Assembly: GCF_000027005.1 (NCBI RefSeq) | Contig: NC_012963.1 | Location: 1,736,001-1,800,000, forward strand | Direction of reading: 5' to 3' | Length of the DNA: 64,000 nt | DNA from: Komagataella phaffii GS115 | Lineage: Eukaryota > Ascomycota > Pichiomycetes > Pichiales > Pichiaceae | In this document: positions 1 to 9,034 of the stretch, one piece after another | Layout: each line of letters starts with the position of its first letter | How positions within the stretch are numbered: position 1 is the stretch's first letter | The notes under the pieces: generated by a model | What the model was told of the DNA's origin: nothing | What the model saw: the letters and a program-made list of their open reading frames with translations, nothing else | Database searches by the model: none | Translations under genes and position numbers: made by a program

Positions 1-815
1 GTGAAAGACCCGAAAACAAATTCAGCTCATACAAAATATATGTGCATGTGCCTTCGTGACTCTCTAGGTTGCCATAAAACTACTTCTCACATATTAATTA
101 CATCTATGACGTCAAGGGAAAGAAAAGACGACCATCTCAATCGATTAACCTGACCACAATGGTTTACCATGTTCAATGATTACAGAGACTCTCGTCAGCT
201 ATGACAGCTAGTAGTGTGACGGCATTGGGTCGTGGTGGGTCTTGTGATCAAAACGAAAATCTGCCGGGTTTATCTGATTTAGGGGTGAGCGTTGCACAAC
301 CTGTCATACAAAAAGCCAAATATCACCAAATCGTAGCAACATCCCGAAAAATCTCGCAAAATGGAGCGGGACAACTCTCGACATCGTTCGACCCAGTGCC
401 ACCCCAGAAAAAGTTCCTACAAAGATCCTGAGAGATCTATTAGATGAAACTTGAACTTTAAATCCGTTTTATTGTCCTACGGATAGCCGGCACCCCCTCC
501 CTCCTTCAAACCATCAACAGTTACACCCCTCTTTCTGTAACCCTCATTTCCAAGAACACTTCCTCGGAAATTTTCCGAGACTCGGCCTACCCCTGGTTTT
601 TTGTCACATGATTACCATACCGGAACTACCCGCGAGGCTACACCCCCCCCTCCCCTCAAGATACACCCAGAAAGATTTTACCATTCTACAAACACCTTCA
701 AAGGACTTGCTAAGACTGTCTATTATTCAAGGCTTTGCTGTGTGATATTTACTCCTCATAATTGGACAGGCTTAGAAGAAATCCATTTATAGTATTCACC
801 GGCACAACCCCTTCA
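1..815. other. Gene-free stretch upstream of NMA1
   Basis: No convincing gene lies here; the short open frames have no recognisable protein character. The stretch is probably the NMA1 upstream region plus the flank of a gene outside the window. It holds a perfect palindromic TGACGTCA at 107-114. Between about 487 and 660 it has several C-rich runs, including CCCCT motifs of the stress-response-element type. Their function is not shown by the sequence. Confidence 0.5.
107..114. promoter_or_regulatory. CRE/ATF-type site TGACGTCA
   Basis: A perfect 8-bp palindrome matching the consensus bound by CREB/ATF bZIP factors (Sko1 and Aca1 type in yeasts). It lies about 700 bp before the NMA1 start, far for a yeast promoter element, so it may serve a gene to the left of the window or be a chance match. 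Confidence 0.3.
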
Positions 816-2060
816 ATGGACCCCACAAACGATCCCAATTTTGTCCCGCCTTCTGCGAACAAAAACTACGTACCACCAGCGGGCAACAAGGTACCCAAAT
901 CTAAACCTATCCAACCGTATGTTTTAGAGGACTACTGTGAACTAATAGATGCTCCACAACCACATCCGTCTAAATCGTTGCCGATTTCTCCCAGTTCAGG
1001 GTCTGCCGGATTAGATAACCATTGCGCAGGCTCTCAGAACAAAATTGTGCATCACAAGATCCCTAAACCAAGAACAGATCTCAACAGCTCCAGTGATGAT
1101 GAAAGCGACCCAAAACAGGAAAATAGAGACAGCAAACCGAATGATGAAGATAAACTGCATTTGAACCAACATAATTCCAAACATGAGAAACAGCCCGTGG
1201 GGAATATCCCTCGCATTCATTCATTTCAAATTGCCGACTTGGAAGAGGTTCCTCACGGAGTGCAGCGCCAGTCCAAGAATCTTGAGACTTATAAGTTTCC
1301 AACTCATAGACTGGTTAGCACGCTGAAAGAGTCTGGTAAATATCCCTTGGTTATAGTGGCTTGTGGATCTTTCTCTCCCATCACCTACCTGCATTTAAGG
1401 ATGTTTGAGATGGCAATTGATGCTATCAGAGAAAACACAAAGTTTGAAGTTGTTGGCGGTTACTACTCACCTGTTAGTGATAACTACAAGAAACAAGGTT
1501 TGGCATCAGCTGCGCATCGTGTGAGGATGTGTGAATTAGCATGCGAAAGAACTAGCTCCTGGTTAATGGTAGATGCCTGGGAATCGCTTCAACCCCAGTA
1601 TACACGAACAGCGCTTGTATTAGACCATTTCAACGAAGAAATCAATATTAAAAGAGGAGGTGTAATCACTTCCTCTGGAGTGAGGAAACCATGCAAGATT
1701 ATGCTCCTGGCGGGTGGTGATCTTATTGAATCAATGGGTGAACCAAATGTATGGGCTGATCAAGACTTGCATCATATCCTTGGAGGTTACGGATGTCTGA
1801 TTGTCGAACGAACAGGGTCCGATGTTCGAAGTTTCCTCCTTTCTCACGACATTATGTATGAACACCGCAAGAACATTCTGGTTATTACCCAACTCATTTA
1901 CAACGATATTAGCTCTACGAAAGTCCGGCTATTCATACGCCGTGGAATGAGCGTTCAATATCTGTTGCCGAATAGTGTGATTCGGTATATCCAAGAACAC
2001 AAGCTTTACGTCAATGACACTGAACCGGTCAAGCAAGTTATGGGCGACAAAGCCGATTAA
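816..2060 (+). CDS. NMA1: Nicotinamide/nicotinate mononucleotide adenylyltransferase
   Basis: This enzyme joins NMN or nicotinate mononucleotide to ATP-derived AMP, the step of NAD+ synthesis shared by the de novo and salvage routes. The 414-residue product has the nucleotidyltransferase signature GSFSPIT..HLRMFE near residue 183 and the second ATP-binding motif ISSTKVR near residue 364. The N-terminal ~150 residues are polar and low in complexity, as in yeast Nma1 and Nma2. The frame is open upstream to 762, but only through a TTG codon. The ATG at 816 gives MDPTNDPNF.PPSA, closely resembling the Saccharomyces N-terminus, so I chose it. It is convergent with TAF10, whose stop lies 111 bp away. 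Whether it matches Nma1 or Nma2 more closely cannot be told; yeasts of this type usually have one copy. Confidence 0.93.
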   Translation: MDPTNDPNFVPPSANKNYVPPAGNKVPKSKPIQPYVLEDYCELIDAPQPHPSKSLPISPSSGSAGLDNHCAGSQNKIVHHKIPKPRTDLNSSSDDESDPKQENRDSKPNDEDKLHLNQHNSKHEKQPVGNIPRIHSFQIADLEEVPHGVQRQSKNLETYKFPTHRLVSTLKESGKYPLVIVACGSFSPITYLHLRMFEMAIDAIRENTKFEVVGGYYSPVSDNYKKQGLASAAHRVRMCELACERTSSWLMVDAWESLQPQYTRTALVLDHFNEEINIKRGGVITSSGVRKPCKIMLLAGGDLIESMGEPNVWADQDLHHILGGYGCLIVERTGSDVRSFLLSHDIMYEHRKNILVITQLIYNDISSTKVRLFIRRGMSVQYLLPNSVIRYIQEHKLYVNDTEPVKQVMGDKAD

Positions 2061-2171
2061 TTATTTTTTGGAGCTAGCTCCCTTTAATAAATGAATTACT
2101 TACTGGCTTCTTTTCCTTTTTTTTCACTACTTAATAATGTATTAATAATGTACATATTATTGCAATTCTTA

Positions 2172-2825
2172 CTATCTGTAGAAGTTAGGTCGCTTGACGT
2201 TGATTCCATATTCCCCTAGTGCCGACCGTAGATCATCCATTGTTAGCACTACCTTGTTGTTAGTGCCCGTACTTGTTCCTCCTCCTCCTCCTCCTCCCCC
2301 TCCACTACCACCTACTGTCGGCGCTGGCTGTGAAGCTCCCGTTTGAGGTTGTTGTTGCTGCTGCTGCTGCGGTTGTTGCTGTTGCTGTTGTTGCTGTCCG
2401 GCCACCAATTGCCTGGCGCGGGCTTGAGGATTGGCACTAGTATACACACTACTGGAAGAACGTATTCTTGAATATTCGTACGCATCTTGGGCAATATCAC
2501 TGATAAACTTTTGGGTAGCCAAAGCCAAAATTCTTTTGATTTTGATATCTGAAGTTTCAAATCCATTCTTGGCAAGATAATAGTCTGTAACTGCATCGGG
2601 AATAATTGGCGTGAATTCTTCGTCCTCCATCATCTCTAGTATTTCTTCCAAAGTCTTGTCCTTTCTTGTGTATTCTGGTAGGGAAGGCATAGAAATGTGA
2701 GGAGCCTCTTTCTCGTCATTCGGTTCGGGCTCTTCCTCAATAGTCATGGATCCTTCCACCCCCCCTTCAACATCCTGCATCAGGGAATCTTCATCCAAGT
2801 CCTCAAACAACTTTTCAGTGGACAT
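2172..2825 (-). CDS. TAF10: TFIID/SAGA subunit Taf10 (histone-fold TAF)
   Basis: Taf10 is a histone-fold subunit shared by TFIID and the SAGA coactivator, acting in the nucleus in RNA polymerase II initiation. The 217-residue product has an acidic N-terminus. The conserved TAF10 block runs from about residue 55 and is recognisable by [26 protein letters not shown] and [12 protein letters not shown] glutamine tract and a glycine tract interrupt the region before the conserved C-terminal end (LTMDDL..AL.EYGI...RP.FYR). The frame is open upstream to 2912 through a GTG, but the first ATG near the conserved start is at 2825. It is head-to-head with SPT15, which encodes TBP, the protein Taf10 works with. 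Confidence 0.93.
   Translation of the reverse strand: MSTEKLFEDLDEDSLMQDVEGGVEGSMTIEEEPEPNDEKEAPHISMPSLPEYTRKDKTLEEILEMMEDEEFTPIIPDAVTDYYLAKNGFETSDIKIKRILALATQKFISDIAQDAYEYSRIRSSSSVYTSANPQARARQLVAGQQQQQQQQPQQQQQQQPQTGASQPAPTVGGSGGGGGGGGGTSTGTNNKVVLTMDDLRSALGEYGINVKRPNFYR
2278..2398 (-). repeat. Poly-Gly and poly-Gln coding tracts inside TAF10
   Basis: Plus-strand positions 2278-2310 read as CTC/CCT-type triplets coding for a run of glycines. Positions 2346-2398 are mostly TTG/CTG triplets coding on the minus strand for CAA/CAG glutamines. Both lie in the linker between the two conserved parts of Taf10. Such tracts vary in length by replication slippage, so length may differ between strains. 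Confidence 0.85.
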
Positions 2826-3482
2826 GTTTCTGCTTCTAGAAGAATGTGATGTGATGAGTGCCAAACTAGTATCGTAGATGGAAGAGTCGCGAAAAGTTAT
2901 GGTTAGGAGCACCAGTATATCTAATCTTGCAAGTGAGAAGAAGTCAAGCAGAAGAGGGATAGTGTTCGATAGCCACTTGGGCCCATTAACCAGCTAAAGG
3001 GCCCTAGAGATTTACTTTGTATAGATGATATTTTTCTATGCTTCGGGGACTGTGTAGACCACCTATTGTTCAAGTGCAGTATTAAGTGAGCACCTTGTGA
3101 AAAATTTCCTTATGGGGTATAATCAGTAATTGAAGTGCGCGCCTTGACTTATCGCATAGCTTTCCACTGTTAGTCAGTTAACCACAGGAAAAAGTGATGG
3201 AAAGCTACCGTAAAAACTTCCGCTCGTCAAATTGGGTTTCTCTAACATCAACTAACGTTATAGGAAGCTGAATTTCCCACTCAATTCTATTAGACTCACC
3301 TATTATGAAGATGCAGTCAAGACGTAGCAATGATTACCCGGATATAAATAAGAAAACTATATAAGCAGCGCGATTTCCCTTCTCATCTACATTTGAGTTT
3401 TCTTAGGGGTAACTAATTGCATAAGCCTGAGAATCATTAAATTGCATTCTCTTTCTCTTCCTTCTCCCTTCAAAGTCACACA
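2826..3482. promoter_or_regulatory. Divergent TAF10/SPT15 intergenic promoter
   Basis: This 657-bp spacer separates the start codons of TAF10 (minus) and SPT15 (plus). On the SPT15 side it holds two full-consensus TATA elements, TATAAATA at 3343-3350 and TATATAAG at 3358-3365, about 120-140 bp before the SPT15 ATG. I see no equally good TATA box on the TAF10 side. No coding potential is visible. Confidence 0.6.
3343..3365 (+). promoter_or_regulatory. Tandem TATA boxes of SPT15
   Basis: TATAAATA at 3343-3350 and TATATAAG at 3358-3365 both match TATAWAWR. They lie 118-140 bp before the SPT15 start codon, a usual distance for a yeast TATA element. TBP would bind its own gene here. Confidence 0.6.
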
Positions 3483-4214
3483 ATGGATTCCCTCAAATTG
3501 CCTACAACTGCCGCTCAGGCAAAGGCTTTTACATCCAGCGGATCCCTTTCCTTTCCCATGAATAATGACGACATGATTAAGGCAGATCCTTCTCAGACTG
3601 AACAGCACATTATCAAACAAGACATAGAACCAGAAATAAAAGATGTTGTTGTCAGCGACGACGCTAACAGCTCAGGTATCGTTCCCACGTTACAGAATAT
3701 CGTGGCTACTGTTAATCTCGATTGTCGTTTAGATTTGAAAACTATCGCTTTACACGCAAGAAACGCTGAATACAATCCCAAGCGTTTTGCTGCTGTTATC
3801 ATGAGAATAAGAGAGCCTAAGACGACGGCCCTGATTTTCGCATCAGGAAAAATGGTTGTCACTGGTGCTAAGTCCGAGGATGATTCTAAGCTAGCATCTA
3901 GAAAATACGCGCGTATCATACAAAAACTGGGGTTTAACGCTAAGTTTACTGATTTTAAAATTCAAAACATTGTGGGTTCTTGTGATGTTAAGTTTCCTAT
4001 CAGATTGGAAGGTTTGGCCTTTTCACATGGACATTTCAGTTCTTATGAGCCTGAATTGTTTCCTGGTCTAATTTATAGAATGGTGAAACCTAAGATTGTG
4101 CTGCTGATCTTTGTGAGCGGCAAGATTGTATTGACAGGTGCCAAGAAGAGAGAAGAGATCTACCAAGCTTTTGAAGCCATATATCCTGTGTTGAGCGAGT
4201 TTCGAAAGAGTTGA
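3483..4214 (+). CDS. SPT15: TATA-binding protein (TBP)
   Basis: TBP nucleates preinitiation complexes for all three nuclear RNA polymerases. The 243-residue product has a variable N-terminus of about 65 residues, then the highly conserved saddle domain made of two imperfect repeats. The first starts at [14 protein letters not shown] and contains [16 protein letters not shown] and the [18 protein letters not shown] stretch. The second contains [19 protein letters not shown] and [10 protein letters not shown]. Length and sequence are full for a yeast TBP. CTG codons occupy invariant leucines here (for example in QKLGF at about 3928), which shows that CUG is read as leucine. The gene is head-to-head with TAF10 and has two consensus TATA boxes of its own. 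Confidence 0.98.
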   Translation: MDSLKLPTTAAQAKAFTSSGSLSFPMNNDDMIKADPSQTEQHIIKQDIEPEIKDVVVSDDANSSGIVPTLQNIVATVNLDCRLDLKTIALHARNAEYNPKRFAAVIMRIREPKTTALIFASGKMVVTGAKSEDDSKLASRKYARIIQKLGFNAKFTDFKIQNIVGSCDVKFPIRLEGLAFSHGHFSSYEPELFPGLIYRMVKPKIVLLIFVSGKIVLTGAKKREEIYQAFEAIYPVLSEFRKS

Positions 4215-4475
4215 AAGAATAGAACTTCAAAATTCAAAGCTCATGGCCACACAGATTTTAGAGCTGACTGTATTTTATTAGCATTGTATATTTATTGGAG
4301 GGATGTTTTCGGTGTATTATAGTAAAGTTTAATCGGAATCAGAGCAAAGTAACACACGATCATTCACTTTATTTCAGTTATACGAATATATGCTTCCTTA
4401 TGCCTCCTTACATTACCTTCTTTAAGCATATCTTAAAGGAAAGATTTCAAGTTAGGTATTCTTTGTCCCTTTGAA

Positions 4476-5063
4476 ATGTTTCGCCGATCGTTGGTAAGAT
4501 TTCACTCTATGGTCTCACCAGCAGCACCTTCAACGGTTGGAACTATCAAGCACAAAATAAAGCAAAACTTTAGGCAGTCTTGGTACACTGGACTTTTACT
4601 GGTCACGCTCAGTTCGATAGTGCTCAACGTAATGGAAGATCACAAAAGTGTAGACAAAATTGCTAAGCATTATCAACTGAAAATCCAGAGACTAACTACT
4701 TTAAAAGAAGAGCTAAAAGGTATCGAAACAGATAAATTGGACCATATACATGACAGTTTGGTAGCATTGAATAAGGCTGGTAAGAACCTGGGGTTGAAAG
4801 AATCGCTCTTCGATGGCATCGACTATGAGCAAAGAGGCAAGAAACAGGATCAAGTTGAGTATGAAGACATCTCTACTACTTTGAAGAATGTTTTTGAAGA
4901 AGCATCAAGCTCGGATGCAAACGCTACTGATCTTGCACTTAAAAGCTTGGCTACCAAAGGCAGGCCAGCTGACTCAGAAAAACAGCTACCTGCTCAGTCC
5001 GTGCAAACCCAGAACCCAATCACGCAAGAAGTACGAACAAAAAAGCTTAACAAGTTCTTATAA
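4476..5063 (+). CDS. Probable mitochondrial inner-membrane protein, single-span, coiled coil
   Basis: I do not recognise this 195-residue protein with certainty. The first ~35 residues are rich in Arg, Ser and Lys and lack acidic residues, as expected of a mitochondrial presequence. One hydrophobic span follows (WYTGLLLVTLSSIVLNVM, about residues 36-53). After it comes a charged helix likely to form a coiled coil (about residues 55-90) and a polar C-terminus. This plan resembles yeast assembly factors such as Ina17 and Ina22 of the ATP synthase INA complex, but I cannot assign orthology. Its stop codon is only 12 bp from the convergent DAL81 stop. Confidence 0.8.
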   Translation: MFRRSLVRFHSMVSPAAPSTVGTIKHKIKQNFRQSWYTGLLLVTLSSIVLNVMEDHKSVDKIAKHYQLKIQRLTTLKEELKGIETDKLDHIHDSLVALNKAGKNLGLKESLFDGIDYEQRGKKQDQVEYEDISTTLKNVFEEASSSDANATDLALKSLATKGRPADSEKQLPAQSVQTQNPITQEVRTKKLNKFL

Positions 5064-5075
5064 TCTATAATTAAA
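5064..5075. other. 12-bp convergent intergenic gap
   Basis: The stop codons of the upstream plus-strand gene and minus-strand DAL81 are separated by only 12 bp. Transcription must terminate inside the opposite gene, so the two mRNAs should have antisense 3' overlap. Confidence 0.85.
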
Positions 5076-7667
5076 TTATGACTCTACTGAATTGGCTCCT
5101 CCATGGGGAGAAGCTTCTGATGGTTCACTTTTCACGCTACGAAGAGGTGAGTTGTGGCCAACAGCGACACTTGGACCTTCATTGGATGAACCGTTCGAAA
5201 TGGCAGGTGATAATTTCTGATTGTTTCTCGGTGATGGTGGTGTAAACTGCTCAGAATTCCAGGGATCTCTCATTACCATGTTTTGTTGCGGTATTTGGCC
5301 GTAGCCTTGGAATGCATATGGAGGAATAGGTGTATATGGAATTCCGAATGATTGATTATTCATATTACTTGCATCGTTGCCTTCACCGTTACTATTGCTA
5401 CCTGAATTGCCTCCGAAGTTGTTGTCTGGTGTTTGTGTTTCCGAAAGAGGTGTGCGATTATTGGAAGTCGTACTTTGCGGAGTTTTGTAGTGGTTCAGTA
5501 ACTCTGGGATATTGTTCATTATATTGTCGATTATTTCCATGGCCATCGCATAGCTGCGAGATGCCTTTGATCCTATCAGCAGAGTCCATCTATATTCATA
5601 TAGTTGATCTTTGCACCAATTTGCATCTTCGGTTGTAGGTGCCGTGACAAATAACATAGATGCAAATGAACCGATGAGTGCAAAATTTGATGTTGCAGAG
5701 GAATGCCAGAATGAATGTATATGTTCAGGTTGCAACTGCTTGACAAAATCAATGGCAGCTGAGAGTCTAGTTTTGGCAGCATTTCTGCAAACAGTGACCA
5801 ATTCATGGGATATTCCGGAGTCTAGACATGATATTATTCTTCGGTGGAGACTTATTTCTGCAGCGAAGTATGATAATTGCAAATAACCATTAGAATTGAG
5901 CTTTCTTTGTTGCAAGGACGACATCTGTAGGTCTTGCGGAAGTGCATGATACCAATCCCGTAACCTCAATTGTAAAGGCTTGGCTAGGGTCAAAACTTGC
6001 TCAATCGAGGTGATTGTCTGTAGAGAGTGAAAACTGAAAAAAGCGTCTAGAATGTCGCTCAAAATTTCTGTTAATTTAATCATCTGCTTGAATATCTGTT
6101 TTCCTATCTCAGTGTCCGTTGAGCCTTCCATAGAAAGGGCCTCGTCAGAGTTCTTATCAGGAAAATCATCATCCATCACGTTACTTATAATCCAATTCGT
6201 GCCCAGAGCAATATGAGTGGGTCGACTCTCCAATAAGGCTAGCCATTTCTCTTGAACAAAAACTGCCCATGCTAGTCGACGACGAAGTCCTCTTTCCCAC
6301 TTAGGGAGTTTCCAATTAAAACAGTCTAAACCAAGGCCGAGCTCTTCTGATAAAGCTACCACCTGCGAGCATAAGACCCAATTTTTTGAACTGGTGGGAT
6401 CACATTGTAATAAGAGCAGGCCTGCCTGAACTGTGGACAACTTGGGTCTTTCTGTGACCAAATCAAATGACCTCGTAGCCAGCGACATCAGTCCTTTGAC
6501 ATTAGGCTTTGGATGCAATGAGAGATTTGGATCATAGTCCCACCAATTGATGGCCAGAATGTAAACGGCTCCTAGCAGCGGGGCGCTAAATTCTCTATGG
6601 GTTCGACTATACTTTTCCAAGAAGACCTTCTTATGCAAAATGGGGAACGAAGGATGAACTATTCTAAAGTAAAGATCAATCAATGTCTGTCCATGAGGAG
6701 CCACAAATTTTTCGATATTGTCAACTTCGAGTTGGGCTCTCTGATAAAGATCATGCGAAAAGTCATCTTTCAAGAGAAACTGGACATTGTTAGCCACTCT
6801 TCGAATGCTAGTAATAGAATTAACTTGTAACTGATCATTGTTGTCAAACCGCATTTTGCTCAGGAGAAGTGGATCATAAACCGAAGTCGGGCCCATGTAA
6901 AAACTGGATCTTGGATACTGAAGACTCAAAGTCTTCTTCAGCAGAGAATGTCCTTGAATCGTAGAGTAGTCGATCACTGGTTGAATATCCCTTATAGGTA
7001 TGTTGGGTGGGAGTTCTTGGCGACTCCTTTTCGAAGCTTGATCGGATGGGATGTCTTGTGGGCGCTTAGGGTTGTCTGTATATGTGCATTTTAAGCCCTT
7101 AGCTTCACATTGCTGACAATTCAAATTATTTGCAGCTCTTGCACATTTTGTCTTTCTCCTTCTACAAACGTCACAAGGCCTAAATTTCGGTTTCTGCACT
7201 TTGGGCCTTCTTGAGTTCTTATTGTTGACGGGGGTTGCATTTGGTCGAGGCTTTTGCTGTAGGAGGACATTTTGAGGATACTGAACCAAACCAGGAGGCG
7301 GTACCATACCTTGTTGGATGGCAAAAGACATTTTGGGAGGTATTGCATATGGAACTGGATAAACGGGGACAGAACTGGAAGGATTAGGTGGAGGAATCTT
7401 TTTATCTGGATCGCTATGCATCATTGATTGGAGATGCTGCTGAAGAAAAGTCTCCGCTGTAGAGTCATCTACAGAGTGAGTATCCCGGTCATTTTGATCA
7501 CTATGAGGTCTAGAAGATGGTTCTCTTGGTAGCTTGTCTTTGCTTGGTTTGTCATTCTCATACAGAGAGCTGTAGTCATCGTCCACAGCAGCAGCAGTCC
7601 ATGGAGAATAACTGACCGTAGCTGAGCCATTTTCTTTTAATGACTTGTCTGTTCTTTCTTGTGCCAT
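5076..7667 (-). CDS. DAL81: Zn2Cys6 transcription factor, Dal81/TamA type
   Basis: This is a nuclear zinc-cluster regulator. In Saccharomyces Dal81 (Uga35) co-activates GABA, allantoin and amino-acid-responsive nitrogen genes together with pathway-specific partners. The 863-residue product has a Zn2Cys6 cluster near residues 165-195 (C-X2-C-X6-C-X8-C-X2-C-X6-C, starting CDVCRRRKTKC). A fungal-specific transcription factor domain follows, with Dal81/TamA-like blocks such as SSFYMGPTSVYDPLLL, HPSFPILHK and WERGLRRRLAWA. The C-terminus is rich in Asn, Ser and Pro. The frame continues to 7709 only through TTG; the ATG at 7667 starts MAQERTDK. Assignment rests on recalled family blocks, and another member of the same subfamily is possible. 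Confidence 0.8.
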   Translation of the reverse strand: MAQERTDKSLKENGSATVSYSPWTAAAVDDDYSSLYENDKPSKDKLPREPSSRPHSDQNDRDTHSVDDSTAETFLQQHLQSMMHSDPDKKIPPPNPSSSVPVYPVPYAIPPKMSFAIQQGMVPPPGLVQYPQNVLLQQKPRPNATPVNNKNSRRPKVQKPKFRPCDVCRRRKTKCARAANNLNCQQCEAKGLKCTYTDNPKRPQDIPSDQASKRSRQELPPNIPIRDIQPVIDYSTIQGHSLLKKTLSLQYPRSSFYMGPTSVYDPLLLSKMRFDNNDQLQVNSITSIRRVANNVQFLLKDDFSHDLYQRAQLEVDNIEKFVAPHGQTLIDLYFRIVHPSFPILHKKVFLEKYSRTHREFSAPLLGAVYILAINWWDYDPNLSLHPKPNVKGLMSLATRSFDLVTERPKLSTVQAGLLLLQCDPTSSKNWVLCSQVVALSEELGLGLDCFNWKLPKWERGLRRRLAWAVFVQEKWLALLESRPTHIALGTNWIISNVMDDDFPDKNSDEALSMEGSTDTEIGKQIFKQMIKLTEILSDILDAFFSFHSLQTITSIEQVLTLAKPLQLRLRDWYHALPQDLQMSSLQQRKLNSNGYLQLSYFAAEISLHRRIISCLDSGISHELVTVCRNAAKTRLSAAIDFVKQLQPEHIHSFWHSSATSNFALIGSFASMLFVTAPTTEDANWCKDQLYEYRWTLLIGSKASRSYAMAMEIIDNIMNNIPELLNHYKTPQSTTSNNRTPLSETQTPDNNFGGNSGSNSNGEGNDASNMNNQSFGIPYTPIPPYAFQGYGQIPQQNMVMRDPWNSEQFTPPSPRNNQKLSPAISNGSSNEGPSVAVGHNSPLRSVKSEPSEASPHGGANSVES

Positions 7668-8055
7668 TTTCTCTATGAATAGGCTAGGAAAATTCCCTAT
7701 AACAACCAACGAGACAAGTTAACTTGATAAATGCGTCGATTTCACTACTGGAGGTTGGTATCCTTTGAATTAAATGAAAGTATAAAAAATTGGTCGTGTG
7801 CATGTTAATCTTTATTGACTACCAGAGAATTATATAATATTGTCAGCATGAGTGGAGGGACATGACAGGAGATAAGGAAAAATGGGGGATAAGCGTCAGT
7901 AGCAAGGTCGGACTTTTGCGGTGTTTGTTTTATCAACTAATTTGATTTCCTTTTGTTCCTTTCCCTAGACTCTCGCAGGCTCTACAAGTTGGATGCTTCC
8001 CTCGCATCGATTATAATCGCAACCATCCACTGCATCCGTCAATTCTATCTATCAT
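7668..8055. other. Spacer between DAL81 start and ARC19 stop
   Basis: These 388 bp should hold the DAL81 promoter and the ARC19 3' UTR and terminator. A 66-codon frame at 7953 on the plus strand has no protein character. I see no strong promoter motif. Confidence 0.5.
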
Positions 8056-8624
8056 TCAGTCAAACACTGATAAGTAAGCCTCTGCAACGAAACGAGCACG
8101 AGAATTCAAAAAAAGCTTCATTTCACTTATCTCTTTGTCAACATCTTCCATGAATTCGATGATGAAATCAACCAGCTTGTGCTTCATCATAATCTCATTA
8201 TGGTAGTTGGTCAATAGGAAACTAATATCGTATCCTTTAATAGGAGCTCTTCTAAGAATCAAAAAGTTCTCGGCTCTTTTGGTCAAAAATCGGGTAAATT
8301 TATCTACTAGAATATGTTCAATCTCATCAGACTGTTTAATCTTGATGGATATCCTAACGGAATTGATACTTGGTTCAATCAGAACGTGTTCATTTTCGTT
8401 TCTGGAAATAACTAGCGGATTCAGCAGGATTTCCTTAGTCTTTTTGTTTTCTACTTCGGGATAATTGTGTCTTTCTACTATTTGAGAACTGAAGTTCTCA
8501 ACGCAGAGAGCAGCGTTCAGAGAAAAGCGCACTGCTGTTAAATATGGACGCAACGTTTGAGACTGAAATGGGACTGTTAGTAATTGTTTCCTATTCTGAC
8601 CTGTAAATGAATCCGACTTACCAT
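8056..8624 (-). CDS. ARC19: Arp2/3 complex 20-kDa subunit (ARPC4), two exons
   Basis: Arc19 is a core subunit of the Arp2/3 complex, which nucleates branched actin at cortical patches for endocytosis. The spliced product is 169 residues: exon 1 is 8622-8624 (the ATG alone) and exon 2 is 8056-8562. Splicing gives [20 protein letters not shown], which matches the known ARPC4 N-terminus. Without splicing the frame has no ATG at its beginning, only a TTG at 8553. Family blocks [26 protein letters not shown] and [17 protein letters not shown] are intact. The length fits the yeast protein (about 171). It is divergent from PRP40. Confidence 0.95.
8563..8621 (-). other. ARC19 intron (59 nt)
   Basis: On the minus strand the donor is GTAAGT, directly after the ATG. 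The branch point is a perfect TACTAAC (plus-strand 8576-8582) and the acceptor is TTTCAG. The 59-nt length is not a multiple of three, and removal restores the conserved N-terminus. Confidence 0.93.
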
Positions 8625-9034
8625 TTTAGGGGCTATGGATGGACACCGATACGTTCGGGTTGGTTACGATGTGTTGGTGTTGATGGAAATAGTAATTTCG
8701 AGGCGAGGTCCCTTTGAGAAAAGATGGATAGAAGGGGGACGCTTTGCGCAAGCATCCGTTCCAGAGGAGCGAAATTACTAGTAGCGACACTGAAAAATCT
8801 GAGAAGATCATCCTTTTGGTAGCACCCAGAGACGAAGGATCTTTAATGAAATGGTTTGAGCTAAAAAAATATCATCTATACGCAGTTTTTATGTAAATAG
8901 AGCTCCTTGACCTTCTTTGTATCTTTTCATGATACAAGTATTTTAATCCTATTTGTCTTTCTATTAAGTAGTTCACCACCCAAAGGTATCCCATATCACT
9001 CATCTATATTTCACTCTGGCCCTCAGACTACACA
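8625..9034. promoter_or_regulatory. Divergent ARC19/PRP40 promoter region
   Basis: This 410-bp spacer lies between two divergent start codons. A 61-codon minus-strand frame at 8626-8811 looks hydrophobic at its start but has no family resemblance and sits in the ARC19 leader. I see no convincing gene or consensus TATA box. Confidence 0.5.

Noticed and set aside
8626..8811. 61-codon minus-strand frame with hydrophobic start upstream of ARC19
   Set aside because: It lies in the ARC19 leader, has no family match and is of chance length.
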